Positions 48,849 to 58,282 of a DNA stretch of 64,000 nt are shown here, piece after piece. Both the position numbers and the translations under genes were made by a program. The notes beneath the pieces were generated by a model. The model was not told the origin of the DNA, ran no database searches, and saw only the letters and a list, made by a program, of their open reading frames with translations. Source of the DNA: Desulforamulus ruminis DSM 2154 (lineage in GTDB: Bacteria > Bacillota > Desulfotomaculia > Desulfotomaculales > Desulfotomaculaceae); contig NC_015589.1 in NCBI RefSeq assembly GCF_000215085.1, positions 1 through 64,000 of the forward strand. The letters run 5' to 3'. The number at the start of each line of letters is the position of its first letter. Position 1 is the first letter of the stretch.

Positions 48849-49832
48849 TTAATAATCCATGGTCTTTATACTATTCAAATATTCACTGGGGTTACAACCA
48901 AACTTTTTACGAAAAGCTGTGGCAAAATTACTCATATTACTATATCCCAGTATAGATGCGGTTTTGCTGACATTCATGCGATCAATCTTCATAACCGAAC
49001 CGCTTTCTCCATGCGCTGACTTCTAATTAAGCCGAAGATTGTAGTTCCAAATAATTTCCTGAAACCATTTTTTAACTTGGTTTCATTTATTCCTGCCTGA
49101 AGCGCCAGGCTTTTTATAGAAAAGGGGGTTTCCAGGTTATTTAGAACAATTCGCCGGACTTCATATAATGTCATAATCATTAAGATGAATGCCGACATTC
49201 TCCGGGTTATATCCGCTTATATGTTCTTGAAGAAACATGGAAACCAATTCGAGAATTTTGCCCTGCAAATAGATCTTTTTAGCAGTTCCTTTATAAGAGC
49301 AGCCGGCAATCTCATAGACACATTTTTGAACTGCCGGTGAAATAGGGCAGGGCTCTATCTTTCCACGATGATATTGTAAGACCTCTTCTATTACCTTTTG
49401 ATCTTGAGACTCGGGAAAGTAGGTGTAAAGAGATTGCGGCGACATTCTAAGTTCCAGTGTATGATTTCTAATACCAGACTGTCTTTCGAGATATACTCTT
49501 GCATGTTCCAAATAGCAGATATTTCCTGATTCTTCTTTTACGTGATGCCGATTATTTTCACAATGGCAGAAAGCTTCCACTCAGGCAATAGTTCAATTCA
49601 AAAATGCTGTATGAGCTTTTTATATTCAACTTCATATTCTTTTCCAACTTTAAATCTGAGATTATAATTTCCAGACCTTTTTGGAGCCGGATGCGACGGA
49701 TCACACCTTGCCCCATAGGGGCAGGGAGATAAATTTGCTGCTCCAAATCCGCCTCCTGACCAACCCGGTGGAATGCTCTGAAAGCATTTCAAAATAATCG
49801 TGGAGATTTCCCATCACCAATTCTTTTTTCAT
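48849..49832 (-). pseudogene. AraC-family (PchR-like) regulator, multiple frameshifts
   Basis: A coherent AraC protein can be followed across at least four frames: MKKELVMGNLHDYFEMLSEH from ATG 49832; then LEQQIYLPAPMGQGVIRRIR; then LELRMSPQSLYTYFPES and KIYLQGKILELVSMFL; then LALQAGINETKLKNGFRKLF; and finally GYSNMSNFATAFRKKFGCNP at the 3' end. The DNA-binding double helix-turn-helix is thus split. The middle part fits PchR-type iron/siderophore regulators, and a Fur-like box lies upstream. Clearly inactive as read. Confidence 0.8.
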
Positions 49833-49878
49833 AAAGCTCTCCTGTTCATGAAATATAAATAAGTTTAAACAATGGTTT

Positions 49879-49893
49879 TGATAATCATTGTCA
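49879..49893. promoter_or_regulatory. Fur-like box 2
   Basis: TGATAATCATTGTCA, 14 of 15 to the 7-1-7 consensus, about 47 bp upstream of the AraC-type pseudogene start, as expected for an iron-regulated promoter. Confidence 0.6.
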
Positions 49894-49894
49894 A

Positions 49895-49950
49895 TAACAT
49901 GCTAATTCAATATTCCACCATTGCTGGTGGAATGTTGAATTAGCATGTTA
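49895..49950. repeat. 56-nt near-perfect hairpin
   Basis: Arms of 26 nt (TAACATGCTAATTCAA... and ...TTGAATTAGCATGTTA) with a TTGC loop and one G-T position. It lies between the end of the marR pseudogene and the Fur box. Could be a terminator or an operator; there is no T run. Confidence 0.6.
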
Positions 49951-49971
49951 TCATAGATTTATAGCAAAAAT

Positions 49972-50447
49972 TTATTTACTATTTCTTTCTTCAAAATCAC
50001 CAATTTTATCTTCCAGTGTTGATAAAAAATCTTTTAAGAAAATGATTTTTTCTTTTGACTCATATCTTAAAATTTCTGTTATCATATCGTCATATGGTTC
50101 GTGTGAGCTACTTCCCCTTTAGGCGTCAGCTTTAATATTATTTTTAACTGATTATGAGTATCCTTTTCTTTTTTTATCAGGCCTTTTCTTTCAAGTTTAA
50201 TTGTAATTTCAGAGATGAATCCCTTGGTTACACCCAAATAATTTGCCAAACCTGCTACATGAATGCCTTCATTCTCTTTTATTGCTTTAAGCATATGAAT
50301 TTCCGAATGAAATATGGGTACATCCGTCCCGTAATAGCGAGCTTTTTTATCCATATCTAAAAATTTATAAATGACGCTAAAAAGCGCATAACCTATTTTC
50401 ACTTTTTTCAAATCAGCTATATTTATCATAATAAAAACATATGGCAA
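49972..50447 (-). pseudogene. MarR-family regulator, frameshifted near the 3' end
   Basis: The first frame (to 50082) has a MarR winged helix: HVAGLANYLGVTKGFISEIT and LERKGLIKKEKD. It stops soon after KGEVAHT. A neighbouring frame continues with EPYDDMITEILRYESKEKII and ends TLEDKIGDFEERNSK at 49972, a plausible MarR C-terminal helix. A single missing base near 50107 would explain this. The start may be ATG 50429. Confidence 0.65.
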
Positions 50448-50535
50448 CCATACGATTTTGTCATACTAAATTTGGCAAAGACAAGAGGCAGACGCACTAT
50501 GCCTCTTTTTATAAGGTAGATAGAAAGGGTGTTTA

Positions 50536-50976
50536 ATGATGAATAGAATCAATCTTATTACATTGGGTGTGCGGGACATCGAAAAATCCCGCGCCTTTTA
50601 CAGGGATGGACTGGGGTTTGCAACTCCCAATAATGAGGAGAAGCCGCAAATTGTATTTTTCGATAATGGGGGAACGAAACTTGCACTCTATCCACTTGAA
50701 GGGTTGGCAAAGGATATTAACGAAACCAATCCTCCCGGGATCGGCAGGGATTTCGCCGGTATTACTCTGGCTTATAACGCCAAAACAAAGGACGAGGTTG
50801 ACAAGATATTTAGCAAAATTAAAAGTATTGGAGGTACCATTGTAAAACAACCTCAACCAGTGTTCTGGGGTGGATATAGCGGCTACTTTAAAGATTTAGA
50901 TGGATATTATTGGGAGGTTGCTTACGCTGATTTATGGCAATTTGATGAAAATGATATGTTAATCATCGGAAAATAA
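50536..50976 (+). CDS. VOC family (glyoxalase-like) protein
   Basis: 146 aa, with the paired VOC modules: INLITLGVRDIEKSRAFYRD opens the fold and YSGYFKDLDGYYWEVAY carries the terminal metal-type glutamate. YPLEGLAKDI and WGGYSGYF are typical of a subgroup of uncharacterised lactoylglutathione-lyase-like proteins. AAAGGGTG precedes two in-frame ATGs (50536, 50539). Divergent from the marR pseudogene, a common arrangement. Confidence 0.85.
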   Translation: MMNRINLITLGVRDIEKSRAFYRDGLGFATPNNEEKPQIVFFDNGGTKLALYPLEGLAKDINETNPPGIGRDFAGITLAYNAKTKDEVDKIFSKIKSIGGTIVKQPQPVFWGGYSGYFKDLDGYYWEVAYADLWQFDENDMLIIGK

Positions 50977-50999
50977 AATTTTATAAAGAAAACGAGAAA

Positions 51000-51480
51000 A
51001 AGCATAACTTATAGTCCTGTCTTGATATTGAGCTTCTTGACGCCAAGTGCCACAAGAATACTGACATTCTCAAATTTACCGCCCCAGTTTCGGCGCAGGT
51101 AGATCCCGTCCACATACACATACGGGTATTTACCACCCTGTAAAGGGCGGTTACGCCATTCTTCATGTGGACATACGCCTTCTTGTTCAACTCGCTTACC
51201 TGGCCGGAGACACTTTTGTACCCCACAGCGCTTCGGTGATATCTTCTACTCGACGTACAGACACCCCGGCTAGATACATCTCAATCAGGGCTTCCTCAAC
51301 ACTGCTCTCAGGCGTCGGTACCGTTCGATGATGGCTGTTTCAAATGGAATCCCTTCCAGCCAAGGCATCTTCAGCGTAACCTGACCGGTCGTAGTTAGGT
51401 TACGCTGGTAATGTCCAGAGCGGTATCCCTGTCGGCTTTCGGGCGTTCATAACCGGCGGCTTGGGTTTGCGCATTTTATT
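51000..51480 (-). pseudogene. IS256-type (mutator) transposase remnant
   Basis: Pieces in several frames on the minus strand match the mutator transposase: TTTGQVTLKMPWLEGIPFET, MYLAGVSVRRVEDITEALWG, KVSPGQVSELNKKAY and DGIYLRRNWGGKFENVSILV. The order fits the N-terminal to catalytic region, ending after the second aspartate region. Several frameshifts and missing ends make it inactive. No terminal inverted repeats found. Confidence 0.75.
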
Positions 51481-51691
51481 GTACGTTATCTCTGTTAGCA
51501 TTCATTATAGCTGCATTAACAGGGGTATGTCGAAATAAGAAACAGACTACCGGGTCGGGTAGTCTGTTTTTATGTTTATATTACAAAAGTCGTAATATCG
51601 TCTTTCTTTTTATTTTCTATAAGCTTTTGTATTGTATTTAGTAAACGACAGCTTTGAAAATTACCTTAAACCGCCAACTAGCAAATTTGTT

Positions 51692-51976
51692 TTAATTTGG
51701 ACTGTTGCCATTTCGGTCTGAACTATTGAATTCTTCAAACGAATAAAAGTTGTAATTTATCTGACCTAAGTCTTTCCCAGTGAAAAATTTGAGTAACTTA
51801 GCTAAAAAGATGATTAATACGGCTATGGACGCAATAGCTGAAAATGTCGCAACATTTCTTATAGTGTTATTAGGGTCGTCACAAAGTTTGAGAACTGACA
51901 TAGCAAGAAGATATTGAGTTATCAGGATAAAAACAATTACTCCGATGAGTGTACACATAAATTTCCTTGTGTTCAC
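51692..51976 (-). CDS. small two-helix membrane protein, function unknown
   Basis: 94 aa with helices at about 8-30 and 43-64 and a polar Asn/Ser-rich tail. GTG start at 51976, 7 nt after AGAGG on the minus strand. No family recognised. Flanked by gaps of about 200 nt; A+T rich. Confidence 0.55.
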   Translation of the reverse strand: MNTRKFMCTLIGVIVFILITQYLLAMSVLKLCDDPNNTIRNVATFSAIASIAVLIIFLAKLLKFFTGKDLGQINYNFYSFEEFNSSDRNGNSPN

Positions 51977-52197
51977 ATAAATACCTCTTTTCCTATTCTA
52001 AATCTACCGTAGTATTATTTATGCCGTATCCAATACAGCCGAATCAATTCAATGTTCCAAACCGCAGGCCGTCAATTCCTCTATAAAAGATTTAAGAAGA
52101 GTAGCCGTATTTCCGTTTTTTATGGGGCTCCCATGAGAATACAACATTTCAGAGGCATTCCCCCTTGTAGGTAATTTACTTTAGTTTTCATGCTGTG

Positions 52198-52509
52198 TCA
52201 TATGGCAGTGTTCCTTTCTGTATGATGTTCATCACACGAACAAAGCCGCCGGATATGTGCAGCGCGGGCAATAGAGGACGGCATGAGGCTACAGGGGGAT
52301 AATTTCTGCGCGCAGACCACATAGCCCCCACCAGTCAAAAAGACGATGGCCGCCATAAAACCCCAAAGTGGATTGCCCTCATCGTATAGACGAAACAAAA
52401 TAAAACAGGCAATAACCATAACGGACAATAACAGAATACTCGTGATAGCAATGCGATCGAGATGCCTCTTTCCAGGCACGGTAACTGAATTCTTCTCCAT
52501 ACTCTTCAT
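52198..52509 (-). CDS. possible small membrane protein
   Basis: 103 aa from ATG 52509, preceded by AAAGGGGAGAG at proper spacing. Two hydrophobic helices (about 20-41 and 48-66) are followed by a cysteine/histidine-bearing tail that does not look like a membrane-protein end and may result from a frameshift. The frame extends upstream to 52851 but that part looks non-coding. No family recognised. Confidence 0.45.
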   Translation of the reverse strand: MKSMEKNSVTVPGKRHLDRIAITSILLLSVMVIACFILFRLYDEGNPLWGFMAAIVFLTGGGYVVCAQKLSPCSLMPSSIARAAHIRRLCSCDEHHTERNTAI

Positions 52510-52957
52510 ATTGACTCTCCCCTTTATGCTTCCGTCAACCGGCAGCTTAAGTCGAATAACAATAATTATAATAAAATAATTTTGTGCAAGAAGGTATTTG
52601 TTCCAAATCAACTTATTATTGTTCTTAATAAAGTAAATAAGGAAACAGAGAATAAACCTGACGGAGGAATGTCGGCTTTTTCGCAAAAGATAGATTGAAA
52701 AATATAAATTAGAAACAGCTTTACATGGATTGAATACAAGTTGCGACAATGAATCCATCGAATATTTTATATTGAAAAATGTGGTGGGGGCAGGCTCTCC
52801 ATTATAAAAATGCTTTAGGGCATTAAAATCGGTGATAGAAATGGTTAACATTATCTTCTCTGTCTTGAAAACCGGCCAATCTTACCAGCCCGTTTTCCCT
52901 AAAGATTTACCCTTGACATTTCATAGCTGGTCTTAAATTTTGTTGTACAAAACACTA
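52510..52957. other. 448-nt gap, no convincing gene
   Basis: The only long frame (minus strand, 52510-52851) is rich in Ile, Asn, Lys and Phe without structure, as expected of A+T-rich non-coding DNA. No terminator or promoter clearly seen. Confidence 0.4.
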
Positions 52958-53290
52958 TTAAAAGACCAATTGCACCAAAATCATGTAAGCAATCGTTCCA
53001 CCTGCTATGGATAGGAGCATCTTTTTCTTCCAAAAGTGAAGCACTGCAACCACCGCTACTGCGATAAGTTCGGGGATGCCGTGACTGCCGGACAGTAAAC
53101 TCACATCCTTAAAGCAATAAATTACCAAAAGCCCTAACACCGCCGATGGCAGTGCTTTACCGAGATACTGAACATATTTAGGTGTGGACTTATCCGCTGG
53201 GAAAACAATGAATGGAAGAAACCTTGTAAGCATTGTGCCCAAAACTACCACAGCAATTGTGATGATCTGCTGTTGTAAACTCATAATCAT
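52958..53290 (-). CDS. azlD: AzlD family branched-chain amino acid exporter subunit
   Basis: A 110-aa membrane protein with four helices; the family core is [13 protein letters not shown] and [16 protein letters not shown]. AzlD works with AzlC to export branched-chain amino acids or analogues such as 4-azaleucine. Its ATG overlaps the azlC stop (53287-53290), the usual arrangement. Confidence 0.92.
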   Translation of the reverse strand: MIMSLQQQIITIAVVVLGTMLTRFLPFIVFPADKSTPKYVQYLGKALPSAVLGLLVIYCFKDVSLLSGSHGIPELIAVAVVAVLHFWKKKMLLSIAGGTIAYMILVQLVF

Positions 53291-53994
53291 ACGGGAACCT
53301 CAACTTTCTCCAATGGTTTTCTAACAATAGTGAGTATCCCAAGAATCGCAAGCATAGCAGGGATGATGAAATTGTTCCCGCCAAAAATAATAAGGCTGAC
53401 GGTTGAAAGTCCAAGCCCTACCAGAGCACTATGGTGGGTTTTCTCTTTCATCCACTGCTCAATGAAAATTACAACAAAGAGAGCTGTCATAACAAAATCG
53501 AGTCCTTCAGTGTTGAACTGCACAAGAGATCCCAAAATGCCGCCAATCGTTGCCCCTATTACCCAGTAGGAATGATTGAGCAGAGTTACAAAGAACATAA
53601 ACCAGCCCTTGTCCACATTCTCTGGAATATCAGTGGTACAATTAATAGAAAAAGACTCATCGCACATCCCATAAATTAGATAAACTTTTTTCTTCCCGGT
53701 TCCCCTATACTTATCCAGCATGGAAATCCCATAAAACAAGTGACGTGCATTCACCATTAACGTTAGAAAAAGGGCGTTGAGCGGATTAAACGCCATAAGT
53801 AAAAAATTAGCTGCCACAAACTCCATTGATCCTGCAAATATTGTTAGGCTCATCAGGATTGGGTAGATTGAACTGAATCCTAATGAATTCATAAAGATTC
53901 CATAAGCGATTCCCAAAAATAAAAAGCCTGCCAAAATAGGGACTGTGTACGGAAAAGCTGCACAAAATGCAATTTTTATTCGACCTTTTTTCAT
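53287..53994 (-). CDS. azlC: AzlC family branched-chain amino acid exporter subunit
   Basis: 235 aa, multi-helix, with the AzlC signature [31 protein letters not shown] and the [12 protein letters not shown] loop. AGGAG lies before the ATG. It is divergent from the MocR-type gene across a 100-nt control region with repeated ATACAATC sites, so MocR control of azlCD is likely. Confidence 0.92.
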   Translation of the reverse strand: MKKGRIKIAFCAAFPYTVPILAGFLFLGIAYGIFMNSLGFSSIYPILMSLTIFAGSMEFVAANFLLMAFNPLNALFLTLMVNARHLFYGISMLDKYRGTGKKKVYLIYGMCDESFSINCTTDIPENVDKGWFMFFVTLLNHSYWVIGATIGGILGSLVQFNTEGLDFVMTALFVVIFIEQWMKEKTHHSALVGLGLSTVSLIIFGGNNFIIPAMLAILGILTIVRKPLEKVEVPV

Positions 53995-54021
53995 ATGACG
54001 GTCACACTCCTATATTATTGC

Positions 54022-54080
54022 ATACAATCCTATCAATGAAATTCCATACAATCAATGATAGGATTGTATGGAATACAATT
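54022..54080. promoter_or_regulatory. MocR-type operator array between azlC and mocR
   Basis: ATACAATCCTATCA (54022-54035) and its inverted partner TGATAGGATTGTAT (54056-54069), with a third half-site ATACAATC at 54046-54053 and ATACAATT at 54073-54080. Mixed direct and inverted half-sites are typical of MocR/PdxR regulators. Confidence 0.65.
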
Positions 54081-54094
54081 TTTGGAGGTAGAGT

Positions 54095-55482
54095 ATGCCG
54101 GTAAATTCATTTGATAATTATCCAATGTCTTGGAAACCTGATAAAAAAGCATTAAAACGCCCTTTTTATTACTCCATTGCATCACTACTTGAACAGGATA
54201 TTATAAGCGGCTTTTTAGCACCGGGAACAAAGCTGCCGCCGCAGCGGGAATTGGCAGATTTTCTTGACTTAAACTTTACCACTATTACCCGCGCCTATAA
54301 GCTATGCGAGTTTAAGGGATTGATTTATGCGGTTACGGGAAGTGGGACCTTTGTCGCTCCTAACGCTGCTCGTTCTATTGCCATTTCCGCAGACAAATTA
54401 TCGGGCTGCATTGATCTTGGTTTTGTTGCTTCTTTTGAGCAAACCAATAGCATTGTAGCAGAAGTTATTCAAAAGGTTGTGGGTAAAAGTTATCTGGAAC
54501 AGCTTCTGAATTACAATGACCCGACCGGTATACCCCATCAAAAAACAGCAGGCCTGAACTGGATGGAATCTTTCGGTATCCATGCGGACCAAGAGCATAT
54601 GGCCATTGTTTCCGGTGCACAAAATGCGTTGGCAATTGCTTTGTTTGCCTTGTTTGAACCGGGAAATCGCATTGCTACCGATCTATATACTTACTCTAAT
54701 TTTATTGAGCTGGCTAAGATGTTTCGTATTCAATTGATACCGGTTTCCGGAGATGAGCAAGGGTGCTGCCCAACGAACTGGAAAGTCAATGCAATCAAAT
54801 GGATATACAAGGGATTTTTTTAATGCCCTCGTGCTGTAATCCCACCACGATAATGATTTCAGATGCTCGTAAAAAAGAGCTTGCCGCGGTAATTCGTAAC
54901 CATCAACTAATTTTAATTGAGGACGACATACACGCTTTTTTGACTGCCGGGATCATTCCAGATTATCAACAGCCCATGTTTCATCTTCTGCCGGAACAGA
55001 CGGTTTATATCTGTGGCACTTCCAAGTCCATTTGTTCCGGGCTGCGAGTTGCTTATATGGTATTTGGTGATGCCTTTCAGAAGAAAATTTCACAAGCAAT
55101 ATTTATGATCAACGTCAAAACTTCTTCGCTGGACGCTGAAATTATCACGGAACTGATCTTATCAGGGAAAGCACATGAAATCGCAGCTCAGAAAAAGCAA
55201 CTTGCGCAGTCTGCAAATGATGTTTTTTTGCAGGTTTTTCCAGAACATGAAATCGCAGGCCATCCGCTTAGTTTTTATCGTTGGTTCCCCATATCAGGGA
55301 ATGCCGATGGGGCAAAACTAGAGAATACTTTGCGACTGCATGGGGTGCGTGTTTTTCATTCGGACCGTTTTCTTAGCGGGAAGACTATGTCGAATCAGTT
55401 TTTTCGTATTGCACTTGCTTCTACGCATTCATTAGAGGAATTGAAAATGGGGTTGGAGATATTAAAACAAAATCTTGAGTAA
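54095..55482 (+). pseudogene. MocR/PdxR-type GntR-aminotransferase regulator, one-base frameshift
   Basis: The first frame (54095-54823) holds the GntR winged helix (PFYYSIASLLEQDIISGFL; LPPQRELADFLDLNFTTITR) and the N-terminal half of an aminotransferase-like domain. The second frame (from 54763) continues with LPNELESQCNQMDIQGIFLM, the PLP-lysine motif GTSKSICSGLRVAY and the C-terminus. Inserting one base near 54762 restores an expected G-M-L-P join, giving about 460 aa. It may be a real mutation or a sequencing error. Likely regulator of azlCD. Confidence 0.85.
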
Positions 55483-56001
55483 AAATATGTTTGTTTACGT
55501 AATAATGAATGAAATGCCTTGTTAATAATTAAAAGTAGATTGTTAATCGAAAATAACAACCTACTGAAATCGTTTATGCTTTTATCAAAACAAGATAGAA
55601 TTTAAATACGATGTGTGTGCGGGCGGTTTATGAAACCGGCGTAATTACTCCCCCACCCAGACGGATATAAACATACCTATGTGCCCTGCCATCCGGACAG
55701 TCCAGCCGAGAAACTCATCATCTTAAACCTGCAATATCAACAATAATGACGTAATGTGTGTAACAATTTGGATAGGGCTCTACCGATTCCACTATACGAG
55801 AACTCTTTATTGTCCATTTTGTGTTTATTAAAATTAATAAATTTTCAAGATCAAGGGGACGTGGGATACCGCTCAATGAAGAAAAAAGCAACACTTTATC
55901 CTCGTATCTTAGAAACATAGGGCATCGTCAATTCAGGATATTTTATAGATTATTGTAAAAACTAAAAAAATCCTAATCTAAATTAAAAGGAGATGTGCAA
56001 A
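55483..56001. other. 519-nt gap with fragmentary sequence
   Basis: Bases 55541-55600 resemble 48444-48503 (TTGTTAA...TAACAA dyad, then TTTATGCTTTT and TCAAAAC), apparently the 3' end of another ABC-2 permease gene plus its terminator. A 66-codon minus-strand frame (55718-55918) has no recognisable family and is doubtful. Nothing else supported. Confidence 0.5.
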
Positions 56002-56679
56002 ATGTTTAAACATGATAAAACACTTCTATATGAGGTTAAAGTGGATGCACCCAACCCCAATTATGCGGCAATGCTCCAAGAGCAATTGGGTGGAGCACAG
56101 GGAGAACTGAAGGCTGCATTACAATATCTTTCTCAAAGTTTTCGTATCAAGGATAAGGAAATAAAAGATCTGTTTCTAGATATTGCTTCGGAAGAATTAA
56201 GCCATATGGAAATGGTAGCTACGACAATCAACCTTTTAAACGGCCATGACCCTGATGCCCAGAATGCAACAATCGGAAACGTCGAAGCCCATGTTTTAAC
56301 GGGACTCACCCCAATGTTGAGCAATGCTTCGGGACAATTATGGACGGCTGCATATGTAAATGAAACAGGAGATCTGGCTGCCGATATATTATCAAATATC
56401 GCTGCAGAGCAGCGAGCCAAAGTGGTTTATGAATACCTGTACAGGCAAATTAATGATAAAGGTGTCAGGGAGACCATCGATTTTCTCCTAAACCGTGAAG
56501 AAGCCCATAATACCATGTTTAGAGAGGCATTTAATAAAATACAGGATACCGGGTCATTGAAAGATTGGGGTATAACCAAAGATTCCAAGCTGTATTTTAA
56601 CCTTTCCACACCTGGCGGACAGTATTTTAACGCCAGCAATCCACAGCCTGCCAGTTTTAATAACCCCAATCCCAACTAA
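56002..56679 (+). CDS. manganese catalase / CotJC-like spore coat protein
   Basis: A 225-aa ferritin-like protein. Metal-ligand carboxylates and histidines appear in the expected order: GGAQGELKAALQYL, EELSHMEMVATTI, AAEQRAKVVYEYL and NREEAHNTMF. The family disproportionates peroxide or forms part of the spore coat (CotJC). The Asn/Pro-rich tail is also typical. AAAAGGAG (55986-55993) supports ATG 56002 rather than 55993. No cotJA/cotJB nearby; single gene with its own terminator. Confidence 0.9.
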   Translation: MFKHDKTLLYEVKVDAPNPNYAAMLQEQLGGAQGELKAALQYLSQSFRIKDKEIKDLFLDIASEELSHMEMVATTINLLNGHDPDAQNATIGNVEAHVLTGLTPMLSNASGQLWTAAYVNETGDLAADILSNIAAEQRAKVVYEYLYRQINDKGVRETIDFLLNREEAHNTMFREAFNKIQDTGSLKDWGITKDSKLYFNLSTPGGQYFNASNPQPASFNNPNPN

Positions 56680-56701
56680 TCTTAATAGACTATGAGTGAA
56701 T

Positions 56702-56745
56702 ACAGACGAAAGCCCGCTATACCAGCGGGCTTTCGTCTGTTAAGA
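56702..56745. terminator. bidirectional terminator between Mn-catalase and MFS genes
   Basis: ACAGACGAAAGCCCGCT (56702-56718) pairs perfectly with AGCGGGCTTTCGTCTGT (56724-56740). It lies between convergent genes. Confidence 0.85.
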
Positions 56746-56818
56746 ATCCTGCTCGGTGAGGAATCAACAGGAATTTTCATGCATTGGGAAGGCTTTAGGC
56801 AAAAACCTTTTCTTTAGC

Positions 56819-58021
56819 TTAATTTGCCTGAGAAAAATTCGGCTTGCTTTTTTTCTTATAGCTTATATGAATGGAGATGGCCATCAGTTGGGTTAAGAGC
56901 CCAAAGATGCAAACACCGGCCCATTGAAAATGGGCGTAACTGTATGATCCCAGTAAAGAGCCCAAAGCCCCGCCCACAAAATAGGAAACCATAAAGACGG
57001 TGTTGATGCGGTTACGGGCTTCGTCACTTAAGGCATGAACCCTGGCCTGATTGGAAATCTGACAGGACTGTACGCCCAGGTCCAGTAAAATGACACCGAT
57101 AACCAATCCCCATAATTGATAGCCAAAGGCCCAAAAGATGATATAGGCGAGGATGACAATCATCATGCTGATGCCGATGGTGAAGCGAGGGCTTCTTTTA
57201 TCGGCAATGCGGCCGGCAACCGGGGCTGCCAAGGCACCGACTACACCAACTAATCCGAAGAGACCGGCGGCGTTGGTGCCAAGATGGTAGGGCGGGCCTT
57301 CCAGTAAAAATACCAGGGATGTCCAGAAGGCGCTGAAAGCGGCAAACATCATGGCCCCGTTTAAGGAGGCTTCTCTCAGAACCGGAAGGGTTTTGGTCAA
57401 ATGGACCATGGATTTGGACAGCTCGGTGTATTTTATTTGGGAAATGGGCGGACAGTAAGGCAGGGCTTTGCTTAATAAAGCAGCCAGTGCCAGCATTAAA
57501 AGGGCAGCCATAAGGTATACCATTTTCCAGCCCCAGTATTCTCCCACAAAACCGCTGAAGGTCCGGGAGATCAATATGCCAATCAGCAGACCGCTCATGA
57601 CCGTGCCAATAATCCGGCCCCTTTCCTTAGGATCAGCCAGTTGGGCTGCCAGGGGAACGATCAACTGCGGCACCACCGAGGTGAAACCCACCGCAAAGGA
57701 AGCCAAGGCCAGCAGGGTTATATTAAAAGAGAAGAACATAAGCATCAGGGAACAGGCGGAACAAAGCAACAGGGTGATGATTAGTCGTCTTTTTTCCCGG
57801 ATATCCGCCAAGGGTAATAAAAACAACATGCCCAGGGCATAACCGGCCTGGGTAAGCATCGCCGCAAAACCTACGCTGACCTGAGTCACCTGAAAGCTTG
57901 AGGCAATTTTAGCAAGCAATGGTTGTATGTAATACAGATTGGCTACGGTCACGCCGCTGGCCACCGCCATGATCATAACCAGCATTTTATTTAGTTTGCC
58001 AATATTCGTTTGTTGCAACAT
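56819..58021 (-). CDS. MFS transporter, probable efflux
   Basis: 400 aa, 12 predicted helices. The helix 2-3 loop motif is LPLADIREKRRLII (a variant of the GxLaDrxGrk motif), and the helix-5 region GRIIGTVMSGLLIGILISRT resembles the antiporter motif of drug exporters. It resembles YnfM/NepI-like arabinose- or purine-type exporters. Divergent from an AraC-type gene; a dyad AGAAACC/GGTTTCT (58050-58068) lies just upstream and may be an operator. Confidence 0.87.
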   Translation of the reverse strand: MLQQTNIGKLNKMLVMIMAVASGVTVANLYYIQPLLAKIASSFQVTQVSVGFAAMLTQAGYALGMLFLLPLADIREKRRLIITLLLCSACSLMLMFFSFNITLLALASFAVGFTSVVPQLIVPLAAQLADPKERGRIIGTVMSGLLIGILISRTFSGFVGEYWGWKMVYLMAALLMLALAALLSKALPYCPPISQIKYTELSKSMVHLTKTLPVLREASLNGAMMFAAFSAFWTSLVFLLEGPPYHLGTNAAGLFGLVGVVGALAAPVAGRIADKRSPRFTIGISMMIVILAYIIFWAFGYQLWGLVIGVILLDLGVQSCQISNQARVHALSDEARNRINTVFMVSYFVGGALGSLLGSYSYAHFQWAGVCIFGLLTQLMAISIHISYKKKSKPNFSQAN

Positions 58022-58049
58022 TGTCTCTATACACTCTCTTTTCTGTAAA

Positions 58050-58068
58050 AGAAACCAAAATGGTTTCT
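58050..58068. promoter_or_regulatory. dyad upstream of the MFS gene
   Basis: AGAAACC, AAAAT, GGTTTCT: a perfect 7-bp inverted repeat 29 bp before the MFS start. A TTGTCATGACAA palindrome also occurs at 58181-58192. The regulators are unknown. Confidence 0.4.
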
Positions 58069-58282
58069 GTCATAATTTTATTAAATCATTAAAGCGGTAA
58101 CGGCTGCCATTTTGTATAGTAAGCATGAAAATGGAAGGCTACGCTTCTTTCATGCCCGGGCTTATTATAGCAGCAAAGAGTTGTCATGACAACAGAACCC
58201 TTCCCGTTATCTTTTTCGCTTTGGAAGAGCAATATCATACAAGAACCCCCGGGGTATTTATGATAGGATTAGGATAACGTCA

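Noticed and set aside
52510-52851. N-terminal extension of the minus-strand membrane ORF
   Set aside because: Its composition is typical of A+T-rich non-coding DNA and a strong ribosome site lies at the internal ATG 52509.
55718-55918. 66-codon minus-strand frame
   Set aside because: No family recognised, no clear ribosome site, and located in a gap with other fragments.
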